Part shown: positions 34,096 to 42,462 of the stretch, one piece after another
Layout of the letters: the number at the start of each line of letters is the position of its first letter
Position numbering within the stretch: position 1 is the stretch's first letter
DNA from: JAMXLO01 sp035492535
GTDB taxonomy: Bacteria > Pseudomonadota > Alphaproteobacteria > Acetobacterales > Acetobacteraceae
Assembly: GCA_035492535.1 (NCBI GenBank)
Contig: DATJJM010000053.1
Span: 1-64,000, forward strand
Direction of reading: 5' to 3'
Length of the DNA: 64,000 bases
Notes under the pieces: generated by a model
Database searches by the model: none
What the model was told of the DNA's origin: nothing
What the model saw: the letters and a program-made list of their open reading frames with translations, nothing else
Made by a program: the position numbers and the translations under genes

Positions 34096-34815
34096 ATGGC
34101 TGCGTCATTGACATTCGGGCGGCGCGCGCTGCCACTGCTGGCGCTTGCAGCGGCGGTGCGACCAGCGGTGGCGGCGACCATCGATCTATCGCTGGCCTGC
34201 GACACAACGCTGGCGCCGGCACTGCGCAAGGTAGCCGCTGCATATGCCGCCAAGACTGGCGTACGGGTGTTCGTGTTTCCGACGGGGCCGGGGCTGCTGA
34301 TCCCGCAACTCGAACGGAACATTCAGAACGATATTTTGGTCACGCAATTGCCGATCCTGCAGCAGGCATCGGACGAAAGGATCATCGCGGCGGTGCCTGG
34401 CGCACCGCTCTGGAGCAATCCGCTGGTGATCGCGGGGCGCAGCGGGGCATCCGCGGATGGCGTATTTGCTGCGTGTGATCCGACGGCGGCATCCGACTTT
34501 GACGGGCCAGTGCTGCTGGCGAAGCTGGAGATGAAGCCTGCACAGGTAATGGGTGCCGTGGATACGGATGAGGTGGCATGGATGCTGCAGCGCGGTGAGG
34601 CGCAGGCGGGTTTTCTGCACATGACCGATGTGCGTACTCATCCAGAGCTGACGGTGATCCGGACCGTGCCCGACGCTGTGCAGGCACCGTTCGTCTATGC
34701 GGCGACGGTGACGAAGTTGGCCTCGCGACCCAATCCACAGGGGTTCGTGGCGTTCCTGCAGGCCCCTGAGGCCGGGGAACTGCTGAAGCAAGCCGGGCTG
34801 GAGGCTCAGACATGA
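34096..34815 (+). CDS. exported ModA-like periplasmic binding protein
   Basis: 239 aa. The leader (MAASLTFGRRALPLLALAAAVRPAVA) has a twin arginine and a hydrophobic core. The mature part, IDLSLACDTTLAPALRKVAAAYAAKTG, resembles ModA/extracellular solute-binding proteins, with VFPTGPGLLIPQLERN and the C-terminal PQGFVAFLQAPEAGELLKQAG typical of molybdate-type binders. There are no modBC genes. In this operon it may be a molybdate chaperone-like sensor, or bind the oxidoreductase substrate. It starts directly after the DoxX-like stop and overlaps the cytochrome gene by 4 bases. Confidence 0.8.
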   Translation: MAASLTFGRRALPLLALAAAVRPAVAATIDLSLACDTTLAPALRKVAAAYAAKTGVRVFVFPTGPGLLIPQLERNIQNDILVTQLPILQQASDERIIAAVPGAPLWSNPLVIAGRSGASADGVFAACDPTAASDFDGPVLLAKLEMKPAQVMGAVDTDEVAWMLQRGEAQAGFLHMTDVRTHPELTVIRTVPDAVQAPFVYAATVTKLASRPNPQGFVAFLQAPEAGELLKQAGLEAQT

Positions 34816-35486
34816 CCACGCATTACGACGAGCAGAAGCACCCGCTGTCGCGGCGTCTCTTCCACTGGATCATGGCGCTCTCGATCCTGATCATGATTGG
34901 CAGCGGCTGGCGTATCTACAATGCGAGCCCGATCTTCCCGTTCACGTTCCCTGACTGGGCGACGCTGGGCGGCGATGTGTGGACGTCGCTGGCACGGCAT
35001 GGCGATCCGGGCGTGGCCTCAGCCATCGCCTGGCACTTTGCGGCGATGTGGACGCTGTTCGTGAGCTACGTTCTGTTCGTGCTGTGGGGGCTCGTGTCTG
35101 GCCATTTCCGGCGCGATTTTCTGCCGGTCGGACCAAGCTCCGTCCTGCGTGACTTCGTGGCAGCGCTGCACTTCCGGCTCGATCACCGGCTGGGCGAGTA
35201 CAACGCGGTGCAGAAATTCGCGTATATCGGCGTGCTGGCGCTGGTCGCGCTGATGCTGGTCTCGGGGCTCGCGATCTGGAAGCCGGTGCAGACCTATCCG
35301 CTGGTGTCGGTGTTCGCCGGGTTCCAGGGCGCGCGGCTGGTACACTTCGTGGGCATGGCAGGGATCGTGCTGTTCGTCGTGGTGCATGTGGCGCTGACCT
35401 TGCTGGTGCCACGCACCTTGCTGGCGATGGTGTGGGGGCGGGCGAGGGAACGTCGCCATCTTGTTACTTCCGGGGATGTGCCATGA
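34812..35486 (+). CDS. b-type cytochrome membrane protein (cytochrome b561 / hydrogenase-type)
   Basis: 224 aa with four predicted helices (about 17-36, 72-96, 133-152 and 175-197). Histidines suited to bis-His heme ligation occur at RLFHWIMALS, AWHFAAMW and FVGMAGIVLFVVVHVALTLL. The fold matches the Ni/Fe-hydrogenase/formate-dehydrogenase type b cytochromes that pass electrons between quinones and periplasmic oxidoreductases. ATGA overlaps on both sides tie it to the binding protein and the Mo enzyme, for which it is the likely redox partner, as YedZ is for YedY. Confidence 0.87.
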   Translation: MTTHYDEQKHPLSRRLFHWIMALSILIMIGSGWRIYNASPIFPFTFPDWATLGGDVWTSLARHGDPGVASAIAWHFAAMWTLFVSYVLFVLWGLVSGHFRRDFLPVGPSSVLRDFVAALHFRLDHRLGEYNAVQKFAYIGVLALVALMLVSGLAIWKPVQTYPLVSVFAGFQGARLVHFVGMAGIVLFVVVHVALTLLVPRTLLAMVWGRARERRHLVTSGDVP

Positions 35487-36187
35487 CTGTTGGGAAACGC
35501 GGACTGCTGCGCGGCGGGTTGTCGCTGGGGGCGCTGACCCTGCTGACGGGCTGCGATATCAGCGACCAGGACTCGGTGCAGAGCGCGCTGGCGTTCTTTT
35601 CGCGCTGGAATGACCGCGTGCAGGCGGCGCTGTTCAGTGATCAGCGGCTGGCGCAGACATTTCCGGAATCAGAGGCGGTGAAGGATTTCCGTTACAATGC
35701 GTGGTATGGGCCGGACAAGGCGCCTCGCCTTAATTCCGCCGATTATCGCCTGAAACTGGCGGGGCGGATTGACAACAAGCGGCCATGGACTGTCGACGAG
35801 CTGTACTCGCTGCCGCAGGTCAGCCAGGTGACGCGCCATGTCTGCGTGGAAGGCTGGAGCATGATCGGCAAATGGAGCGGCACGCCGTTGCGCAGCTTCC
35901 TGGAGCGCATCGGCGCCGATACCAGCGCGCGTTACGTCGGGTTCGAATGTGCTGATGGATACTATGAGGGCATCGACATGCCGACGGCGCTGCATCCGCA
36001 GACTTTGATGGCATTCCGTCTGTCGGATGAGATCCTGCCGACGAAATATGGCTATCCGTTCAAGATACGGATACCGACGAAACTCGGGTTCAAGAACCCG
36101 AAATTTGTCACGGCAATTTATGTTACCAATGACCAGCCGCGCGGGTATTGGACGGACCGCGGATACAACTGGTTCAGCGGGATCTGA
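35483..36187 (+). CDS. molybdopterin-dependent oxidoreductase, sulfite-oxidase/YedY fold, with a lipobox
   Basis: 234 aa from the ATG at 35483, in an ATGA overlap with the cytochrome gene. The sulfite oxidase-like Mo-cofactor domain shows the Mo-ligating Cys C121 in TRHVCVEGWSMIGKW, followed by LRSFLERIGAD and the C-terminal YGYPFKIRIPTKLGFKNPK block. The leader MTVGKRGLLRGGLSLGALTLLTGC ends in a lipobox with C24, so a membrane-anchored lipoprotein is likely. It has a KR instead of RR pair, a weak Tat variant. It would reduce or oxidise an envelope substrate with electrons via the cytochrome b. Substrate unknown. Confidence 0.88.
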   Translation: MTVGKRGLLRGGLSLGALTLLTGCDISDQDSVQSALAFFSRWNDRVQAALFSDQRLAQTFPESEAVKDFRYNAWYGPDKAPRLNSADYRLKLAGRIDNKRPWTVDELYSLPQVSQVTRHVCVEGWSMIGKWSGTPLRSFLERIGADTSARYVGFECADGYYEGIDMPTALHPQTLMAFRLSDEILPTKYGYPFKIRIPTKLGFKNPKFVTAIYVTNDQPRGYWTDRGYNWFSGI

Positions 36188-36190
36188 GTC

Positions 36191-36922
36191 ATGGAACGAG
36201 GCGGCGTCTGCGCGATGGGCGTAATGGCGAAGGCGCCGCAGCCGGGCAAGGCGAAGACGCGACTGTGTCCGCCTCTGCTGCCGGAGCAGGCGGCCAGGCT
36301 GAGCGCGGCGTTCCTGCGCGACATCACGGAGAACATCGTCGCAGCGTCGCGACAGGTTCCGATCGACGGCTGCATCGCCTATGCACCGATGGGAACCGAG
36401 GCGTGGTTCGATGGGCATCTGGCAGATGGAACCGGGATTGTCCTGGCTGATGGCTCGCCGATGATGCCGGAGAACGTGCATGGATTTGGCCGCTGCCTGC
36501 TGCACGCGGTGCAGGCGATGCTGGGTTCCGGCTATGGGGCGGCATGCGTGGTGAATTCGGACAGTCCGACCTTGCCGACGTCCGTGTTGGTGGAGGCAGC
36601 ACGCGCGTTGCTCGCCGACGGGGAGCGGGTCGTGCTCGGTCCGGCGGAGGATGGCGGATATTACCTGCTTGGCATGAAGCAGTCGTATTCGTATCTGTTC
36701 GCGGATATCGTCTGGAGCACCGATACAGTCGCCGAAGCGACGCGGATGCGAGCGCGCGAGCTGGGCCTTTCTGTGGTCGAGCTGCCGGTATGGTACGATG
36801 TGGACGATGCCTCGGCGCTGCTGCGGTTGCGGGCTGAGCTTGGTGATGGCGCTGGGGCGCCGGCGACGTTCGCCTGCCTGGAGCGCATCGCCGGGGAAGC
36901 GCTGCGCGTCGCAGCGCAATGA
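36191..36922 (+). CDS. DUF2064 / TIGR04282-type GT-A-fold protein
   Basis: 243 aa, 3 bases after the Mo-enzyme stop. The N-terminal KAPQPGKAKTRLCPPLLPEQ, the NSDSPTLPTSVL acidic motif and GPAEDGGYYLLGMK are the signatures of the DUF2064 family, related to CofC-type nucleotidyltransferases and often annotated as arsenosugar glycosyltransferase. It probably binds an NTP or NDP-sugar in the cytoplasm. Context next to a GT87-like and a GT2 protein suggests it supplies an activated precursor. No ars genes are nearby, so the arsenosugar label should not be taken literally. Confidence 0.83.
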   Translation: MERGGVCAMGVMAKAPQPGKAKTRLCPPLLPEQAARLSAAFLRDITENIVAASRQVPIDGCIAYAPMGTEAWFDGHLADGTGIVLADGSPMMPENVHGFGRCLLHAVQAMLGSGYGAACVVNSDSPTLPTSVLVEAARALLADGERVVLGPAEDGGYYLLGMKQSYSYLFADIVWSTDTVAEATRMRARELGLSVVELPVWYDVDDASALLRLRAELGDGAGAPATFACLERIAGEALRVAAQ

Positions 36923-38241
36923 TCCTGGCACGATGGCGCGTGCCATTGCTGGCGGCGATCGGGGTGGCGCTGGTGCTGGCAGTTGTTGTCGGCGTGTTGC
37001 TGCTGCGGTCCGGCGCGCCGATCGCGCAGTTCATGGTGACGGTATGCATCGCGGGATTGCTGTGGCTGGCGGCTGTCGCACTGGTGCGGCGGGGAGACCT
37101 GCCGCGTTGGATGGTATGGTTCGTGGTTGGTATCGCATTGACGATGCGGGCGATGACGCTGCTCGCGTCGCCTCTGCTGTCGACTGATGTATATCGATAT
37201 GTGTGGGATGGCCGCGTGCAGATGGCAGGCGTTAATCCGTATCGATATCTGCCGGCGGCGCCGGAGCTTGCCTTCCTGCGCGATGGCACCGTCTATCCCA
37301 ACATCAATCGCGCCGACTATGCCCCCACCATCTATCCACCGGCCGCAGAGGGCATCTTCGCGCTGGCTGCCGTCGCGGCGCCTGGCGTCTTCGGCATGAA
37401 GCTGGTGATGCTCGCGTTCGATGTGCTGGCGCTGGGCGCCCTGGCATGGCTACTGCACGTCGCGGGACGGCAACCGGCGGAACTGCTGATCTATGCATGG
37501 TTGCCCTTGCCGGTGTGGGAGTTCGCCGGCAGTGCACACGTGGATGCGGCCGCGGCGGGGCTGATCGCGCTGGCTTTGCTGGCGGCGTCGCGAGGGCGGT
37601 CGGTGTGGACCGGTATCCTGCTGGCGTTGGCGGCGCTGACCAAGTTCTTGCCGGCGGTGGTGCTGCCGGCGTTCTGGCGCCGCAATGACTGGCGGCTGCC
37701 ACTCGCCTTCGGCACGACCGTGTTGGTTTTATATATACCATATCTATCGGCGGGGCGGCAGGTGCTGGGCTTCCTGGGCGGGTATGTCTCTGAAGAAGGT
37801 GTCGAGAACGGGCATGGGTTGTTCCTGCTGCAGTTGCTGGGAAGCGTGACAGTGCTGCCGTCCTGGGCGGGACCTGCGTACATCGTTGTGGCGCTGGCGC
37901 TATTGGCGGTCCTGGCAGGACGATTTGCGTTCAGCGTGCCGATGCCGGCGGCGGCGGGACCACGTGTGCTGCTGGCGGCTAGACAGGCGGCGATCCTGGG
38001 CGCCGTGGTGCTCGTCGTGATTTCGCCGCATTACCCGTGGTATTTTGCCTGGCTGGCGCCGCTGGCATGCCTGGCGCCAATTCCGAGCATCCTGTGGATG
38101 CTTGCCGCTGCACCGCTGCTGGCGCATGGGGCTGTCGAAACGCCGATTGTGCCCGGCGCTGTGTATATACCAGCCGGTTTGCTGGCCTTGCGTGATCTGC
38201 GCCGACTGCCGATGTTTCCTCATGCGATACGGAGTGCCTGA
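36919..38241 (+). CDS. multi-pass GT87-like (polyprenyl-phosphate-sugar) glycosyltransferase
   Basis: 440 aa with about ten to twelve membrane helices. The first long periplasmic loop contains STDVYRYVWDGRVQMAGVNP, the acidic motif typical of GT-C mannosyltransferases and related transferases; the LIYAWLPLPVWEFAGSAHVD segment is also characteristic. Such enzymes use a lipid-phosphate sugar and act on the outer face of the inner membrane. It starts in an ATGA overlap with the DUF2064 gene and shares one base with the radical SAM gene. The acceptor is unknown. Confidence 0.82.
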   Translation: MILARWRVPLLAAIGVALVLAVVVGVLLLRSGAPIAQFMVTVCIAGLLWLAAVALVRRGDLPRWMVWFVVGIALTMRAMTLLASPLLSTDVYRYVWDGRVQMAGVNPYRYLPAAPELAFLRDGTVYPNINRADYAPTIYPPAAEGIFALAAVAAPGVFGMKLVMLAFDVLALGALAWLLHVAGRQPAELLIYAWLPLPVWEFAGSAHVDAAAAGLIALALLAASRGRSVWTGILLALAALTKFLPAVVLPAFWRRNDWRLPLAFGTTVLVLYIPYLSAGRQVLGFLGGYVSEEGVENGHGLFLLQLLGSVTVLPSWAGPAYIVVALALLAVLAGRFAFSVPMPAAAGPRVLLAARQAAILGAVVLVVISPHYPWYFAWLAPLACLAPIPSILWMLAAAPLLAHGAVETPIVPGAVYIPAGLLALRDLRRLPMFPHAIRSA

Positions 38242-39290
38242 TGACCGCGACGACACTGAAGGACCCGCGCCGCTATTTCGAGGCTGTTGAGGCGCGGCAA
38301 ACCGAGGCGACCGCGCCGCCGGTCTGCCTGTACCTCGAGGTGACAAACCGCTGCAATCTGCTGTGCGAGACATGCCCGCGGACGTTCGAGACGCTGGAGC
38401 CGCCGGCGGATATGAGCTGGGAGTTGTTCACGTCCATCGTCGACCAGGTACCCGAGGTGGCGCGCGTAGTGCTGCACGGGGTCGGTGAGCCGATGATGGT
38501 GAAGGCACTACCGCGGATGATCCGGTATCTGAAGGATCGCGGTGTGTATGTGCTGTTCAATACCAATGGCACGCTGCTGACGCCGAAGAAGCACCAGGAG
38601 CTGATCGATACCGGACTGGATGAGCTGCGGGTGTCGCTGGACGCGGCTGATGCGAAATCGTTTCTTGCCGTGCGGGGCAAGGACTTTTTCCATCGCATCG
38701 TGCGGAACGTGCGGAGTTTCACTGAGGCCGAGCGGACGATCGGGGCGGAGAAGCCGCTGGTCTCGCTATGGCTGACGGGCTTGAAGGAGACGATCGATCA
38801 GTTGCCGGCGTTCGTGAAGCTGGCGGCGTCGATGGGCGTGAAGGAGGTACACCTGCAGCGGCTGGTCTATGACGAAACAGGATACGGGATGGCCAGGCCC
38901 GAATCATCGCTGTTCGAGACGTTGCGGGAAGAGGAGTCGCGGAGCATCGAGGATGCCGCGGCGTTGGCGCGGGATCTGGGTGTGATGCTGGATGCATCGG
39001 GGGCGACGGAGCCGGGGCTGAGCCTGCAACGTCAGGATGAGACGCAGCCGTGGTCGGCGTGCCGGCGGCCATGGTCGCTGATGTACTTCACCGCGCACGG
39101 GCGGGCGCTGCCGTGCTGCATGGCACCGTTCTCGGCGCGTGGATACGACAGCTATACGCTCGGCGATGCCACGCAGCAGACGCTGCGGGAGATCTGGAAC
39201 GGGGCAGAGTATCGCGAGTTCCGGGGAGCATTGCTGAGTGATGCGCCGCCCAAGCCGTGTGCGGGCTGTGGTCTGCGGTGGAGCCTGTAG
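38241..39290 (+). CDS. radical SAM protein with C-terminal SPASM-like domain
   Basis: 349 aa. The [4Fe-4S] SAM motif is C38, C42 and C45 in TNRCNLLCETCPRTF. The barrel continues with the glycine-rich HGVGEPMM and VLFNTNGTLLT strands. The C-terminal part holds further cysteines (WSACRRPWS, LPCCMAP and CAGCGL), as in SPASM domains that carry auxiliary clusters. Relatives modify peptides, sugars or lipids by radical chemistry. No precursor-peptide gene is seen nearby. It is fused by one-base overlap to the GT87-like gene and overlaps the GT2 gene. Confidence 0.88.
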   Translation: MTATTLKDPRRYFEAVEARQTEATAPPVCLYLEVTNRCNLLCETCPRTFETLEPPADMSWELFTSIVDQVPEVARVVLHGVGEPMMVKALPRMIRYLKDRGVYVLFNTNGTLLTPKKHQELIDTGLDELRVSLDAADAKSFLAVRGKDFFHRIVRNVRSFTEAERTIGAEKPLVSLWLTGLKETIDQLPAFVKLAASMGVKEVHLQRLVYDETGYGMARPESSLFETLREEESRSIEDAAALARDLGVMLDASGATEPGLSLQRQDETQPWSACRRPWSLMYFTAHGRALPCCMAPFSARGYDSYTLGDATQQTLREIWNGAEYREFRGALLSDAPPKPCAGCGLRWSL

Positions 39291-39991
39291 CGACCGAGCA
39301 GGCAGTGAGAGTCGCCGCGGTAATTCCTACATTGAATGAAGCCGAGACCATCGCTGGGACGATCGCGATGCTGCCGCGCGTGGTGGTCGATGAGGTGATC
39401 GTCGCGGACAGTTCCAGCCGGGATGGGACGGTGGAGATTGCACGTGACGCGGGCGCGCGGGTTGTGACGCTCTCGGAGCGCGGCTATGGGCGTGCATGCG
39501 CGGCTGGGGCCGCGGCAGCAGGCGATGGGTGTGGGATCATCCTGTTCCTGGACGGGGATGGCGCGGATCGGGCAGACCTCGCGGATATGCTGGTAGCACC
39601 GGTGCGGGCGGGGACGCATGATTTTGTCATCGGCTCGAGGGTACGCGGGACGCGTGAGCCGGGATCGATGAGCTGGCATCAGGTGCTGGCGGGACGGCTC
39701 GCCGGATGGCTGATCTCGGCGTTGTATGGCGTTCGCTATACCGACATGTGCGCGTTCCGCGCCATCAGTCGCGAGGCGCTGGCTCGGCTGGACATGCGCG
39801 AGATGACGTATGGCTGGAATATCGAGATGCAGATGAAGGCGGCGCGCGTCGGGCTGCGGATCCTGGAGTTGCCGGTGCCCTATCGATGCCGGGCAGGCGG
39901 GCATTCGAAAGTTGCGGGCTCGGTGAGTGGCAGTGCGAAGGCGGCGTGGCGGATCACGCTGACGGTGGCGCGGCTGGCGATGGCACGTTGA
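39278..39991 (+). CDS. family 2 glycosyltransferase (dolichyl/undecaprenyl-phosphate type)
   Basis: About 237 aa. The start is uncertain: GTG at 39278 or 39305, or ATG at 39257, all overlapping or touching the radical SAM stop. The GT-A core is VAAVIPTLNEAETI, then VDEVIVADSSSRDGT, the metal-binding LFLDGDGADRADL, and VIGSRVRGTREPGSMSWHQ as in DPM1-like enzymes. There are no membrane helices. It probably makes the lipid-phosphate sugar that the GT87-like protein consumes. It is the last gene of the operon, and its 3' end overlaps the convergent GFA gene by 38 bases. Confidence 0.86.
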   Translation: MEPVATEQAVRVAAVIPTLNEAETIAGTIAMLPRVVVDEVIVADSSSRDGTVEIARDAGARVVTLSERGYGRACAAGAAAAGDGCGIILFLDGDGADRADLADMLVAPVRAGTHDFVIGSRVRGTREPGSMSWHQVLAGRLAGWLISALYGVRYTDMCAFRAISREALARLDMREMTYGWNIEMQMKAARVGLRILELPVPYRCRAGGHSKVAGSVSGSAKAAWRITLTVARLAMAR

Positions 39992-40400
39992 GGACGGCCG
40001 GCATCCAGTTGGTTGCGCGCCGGGCGAGGCGCGCTTCCATGGCTTCGCCGTCGTAGTCTGGAGCGGCGGGTGCCTGGGTGAAGGCGGCGCGGTCCGGCAG
40101 GCAATTGGTGTTGATCACGGCGCGCAGACCGGTCGTCGTGTCGCACACCGCGCCGATGTAGACGCCGCAGCGGCGGCACAGGATGTAATCCGCGGTGCGG
40201 GAGCCGAAGCGGTAACGCTCGACCTGCGACCAGTCGGTGGCAGTTATTTCCACCTGGCCATTGCGGTCTGACAGCGTGCGCGTGCCGTGCGCGCGGCAGA
40301 AGCCGCAGGAGCAGGAGCGCAGGGGCATCTGCTCGGGCGGGAGCGAAAGGTTGAGCGCGATGGTGATGTTGCCGCAGTGGCAGCCGCCGGTGTGAAGCAT
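39954..40400 (-). CDS. GFA-family zinc-binding protein (CENP-V/GFA domain)
   Basis: 148 aa. The zinc-site cysteines of the glutathione-dependent formaldehyde-activating fold are all present: GGCHCGN, CSCGFCRAHG and CRRCGVYIG. Members bind glutathione adducts or serve as small zinc proteins of unknown role; few act on formaldehyde. It is a single gene, convergent with and overlapping the GT2 gene by 38 bases, and 66 bases from the divergent Rieske oxygenase gene. Confidence 0.87.
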   Translation of the reverse strand: MLHTGGCHCGNITIALNLSLPPEQMPLRSCSCGFCRAHGTRTLSDRNGQVEITATDWSQVERYRFGSRTADYILCRRCGVYIGAVCDTTTGLRAVINTNCLPDRAAFTQAPAAPDYDGEAMEARLARRATNWMPAVLNVPSPAAPPSA

Positions 40401-40466
40401 GGGCCGATGCTAGGCGGTTGCGGCAAGTGGGGCTAGCCTTGGGCGGCGATCGCGGAGGAAAAGGCG

Positions 40467-41747
40467 ATGCTGCGCAAGGAACAGAATGATCTGCTGACCC
40501 GCACCGGTGCGGGCACGCCGATGGGCGAGATGTTCCGGCGTTACTGGATTCCGGCACTGCTGGCGGAGGAACTGCCGGAGAATGACTGCGCGCCGGTGCG
40601 CGTGAGGCTGCTGTCCGAGAAGCTGATTGCCTTTCGCGACAGCGAAGGGCGCTATGGGCTGATGGATGAGTTTTGCGCCCATCGCGGCGTCTCGCTGTGG
40701 TTCGGGCGGAATGAGGAATGCGGCCTGCGCTGTGCGTATCATGGCTGGAAATACGACGTGACGGGGCAGTGCGTGGAGATCCCCTCGGAGCCGGATAAGA
40801 GCGGCTTCCGTGCGATGATCAAGCTGCGTTCCTATCCGCTGGTGGCGCGGGGCGGCGTGCTCTGGACGTATATGGGGCCGCCAGAACATCTGCCGGGATT
40901 GCCGGAATTCGAGTTCGCCATGGTGCCGGGCGAGCAGAGCTATACTTCTAAGCGGCTGCAATACTGCAACTGGCTGCAGGCGATGGAAGGCGGCATCGAT
41001 TCATCGCATGTGTCGTGGCTGCATCGCGATGCGTTGCGGTCTGATCCGCTGATGGTTGGCTCGCGGGGCAATGACTACAACATGGGCGACGCGGCGCCGG
41101 TGTTTCAGGTGGTGGATCAGCCGGCGGGGCTGTTCATCGGGGCCCGGCGGAATGCGGAGGACGGATATTACTGGCGCATCACGCCCTGGTGCATGCCGTC
41201 GTTCACGATGATCGCGCCGCGCGGCCATCATGCGGTGCATGGACATTTCTGGATTCCGATCGACGATGAGAATTGCTGGGCATGGAGCTTCGACTATCAT
41301 CCAACGCGTGCGCTGACCGAGGTGGAGCTGCAAGCGATGCGCGATGGCAAGGGCATTCATACGCGCACCATTCCCGGCACGTTCATTCCGGTGGCAAATC
41401 GCGACAATGATTACCTGATGGACCGCGCGGCGCAGAAAGCGCGGCGGACCTATAGCGGTGTCGAGGGGATCGCGATGCAGGATGCCTCGCTGCAGGAGAG
41501 CATGGGGCCGATCATGGATCGGTCTCGCGAGCATCTGGTGTCGACGGACAATGGGATCATCATGGCGCGGCAGCGGCTGATGCGCGCAGTGCGGGCGCTG
41601 GAGCAGGGCGAGCCGCCGCCCGGGATTGATCCGGCGACGCATCATGTCCGTTCCGCGGCCGTGGTGTTGCCGCGCGAGGCGGCGTTCATCGATGCGGCGC
41701 GGGATGCGCTGACGGCGCGCCGTGGCGTGCCGCCAACCTCTGTGTGA
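40467..41747 (+). CDS. Rieske non-heme iron aromatic-ring oxygenase (phthalate dioxygenase type)
   Basis: 426 aa, with GGAGGAAAAGG before the ATG. The Rieske [2Fe-2S] ligands are C70, H72, C89 and H92 (CxH-x16-CxxH). The mononuclear iron site is in GGIDSSHVSWLH, with D178 bridging and H181 and H186 as ligands. Length and pattern match the single-component alpha-type oxygenases (phthalate 4,5-dioxygenase, vanillate demethylase). It needs a reductase, and none is encoded in the window. It is followed 10 bases later by two Lin0512-type genes, suggesting a ring-degradation cluster. Confidence 0.9.
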   Translation: MLRKEQNDLLTRTGAGTPMGEMFRRYWIPALLAEELPENDCAPVRVRLLSEKLIAFRDSEGRYGLMDEFCAHRGVSLWFGRNEECGLRCAYHGWKYDVTGQCVEIPSEPDKSGFRAMIKLRSYPLVARGGVLWTYMGPPEHLPGLPEFEFAMVPGEQSYTSKRLQYCNWLQAMEGGIDSSHVSWLHRDALRSDPLMVGSRGNDYNMGDAAPVFQVVDQPAGLFIGARRNAEDGYYWRITPWCMPSFTMIAPRGHHAVHGHFWIPIDDENCWAWSFDYHPTRALTEVELQAMRDGKGIHTRTIPGTFIPVANRDNDYLMDRAAQKARRTYSGVEGIAMQDASLQESMGPIMDRSREHLVSTDNGIIMARQRLMRAVRALEQGEPPPGIDPATHHVRSAAVVLPREAAFIDAARDALTARRGVPPTSV

Positions 41748-41757
41748 AGGAGTCATT

Positions 41758-42096
41758 ATGGCCTGGAAACGCATGGTGCTGGAGATCGGAATGGGCACCG
41801 ATATTCGTGGCGCCGACTACACGAAGGCGGCGGTGCGGGCGTTGCGCGACGCACTTTGGCACAACTCGCTGAGTATCGCCGATGCGGTCGGTCTGGATGT
41901 GGACTCGATGCGCGTTGAGGTGACGATCGGAGTGCCGAAGCCGGAGTTGGTGGACAAGGCGCAGGTGCTGGCGATCCTGCCGCATGGCACCGGGACGGTG
42001 AACGTGGTCGAGGGTGGGCTGGAGATCCCCAATGATGCCGGGACGAACTCCACAGTGCTTGCTCACGCCGCCGCCGTCGTGCGGCTGGATGTTTGA
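41758..42096 (+). CDS. Lin0512-type small protein, first of a tandem pair
   Basis: 112 aa from the ATG at 41758, with AAGGAG upstream. It resembles the Lin0512 family of short proteins: LEIGMGTDIRGADYTKAA, VEVTIGVPKPE and LPHGTGTVNVVEGGL. It aligns along its whole length with the next gene product at roughly half identity by eye. The pair may form a heterodimer. Function is unknown; the cluster (oxygenase, hydrolase) suggests a catabolic step, perhaps binding or opening a cyclic intermediate, which is inference. Confidence 0.78.
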   Translation: MAWKRMVLEIGMGTDIRGADYTKAAVRALRDALWHNSLSIADAVGLDVDSMRVEVTIGVPKPELVDKAQVLAILPHGTGTVNVVEGGLEIPNDAGTNSTVLAHAAAVVRLDV

Positions 42097-42108
42097 AGGG
42101 GGCAGGTC

Positions 42109-42462
42109 GTGGCGAAACGGATCATCCTTGAAATGGGCAGTGGCAATGACCTGCATGGCGGGGACTACACCAAGGCCGCGCTGCGGGCGGTGCAGGACGC
42201 GCTGCATCATAGTTCGCTCAGCTTTATCCGGACGTTCGGGCTGGATTCTCGCACGATGCAGGTGGAGGTGACGATCGGGGTGCAGCAGCCTGCCAAGGTG
42301 GATGTGGAGAAGGTGAAGGCCTCGCTGCCGCATGGGACGGTGACGGTGAAGGTGGTTAAGGGCGGGCTGGATGTGCCCGATGAAACGTCCAGCGATATCG
42401 CGGTGATTGCCAGTGCGGCAGTTGCGGTCCGGATGGAACTGCCGCAGGCTGGCAAGGCGTAG
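42109..42462 (+). CDS. Lin0512-type small protein, second of a tandem pair
   Basis: 117 aa from a GTG at 42109 with AAGGGGGCAGG upstream. Shared blocks with the previous protein are LEMGSGNDLHGGDYTKAALRA, given here at residues 6-26, then VEVTIGVQQP, LPHGTVTVKVVKGGLDVP and a similar Ala/Val-rich C-terminus. The 12-base spacing and the same orientation argue for a single transcript and a two-subunit product. A REP-like palindrome begins immediately after its stop. Confidence 0.78.
   Translation: MAKRIILEMGSGNDLHGGDYTKAALRAVQDALHHSSLSFIRTFGLDSRTMQVEVTIGVQQPAKVDVEKVKASLPHGTVTVKVVKGGLDVPDETSSDIAVIASAAVAVRMELPQAGKA

Noticed and set aside
36191..39991. Arsenosugar biosynthesis cluster
   Set aside because: The DUF2064 and GT2 proteins are often given that label, but no arsenic methyltransferase, arsR or other ars gene is present.
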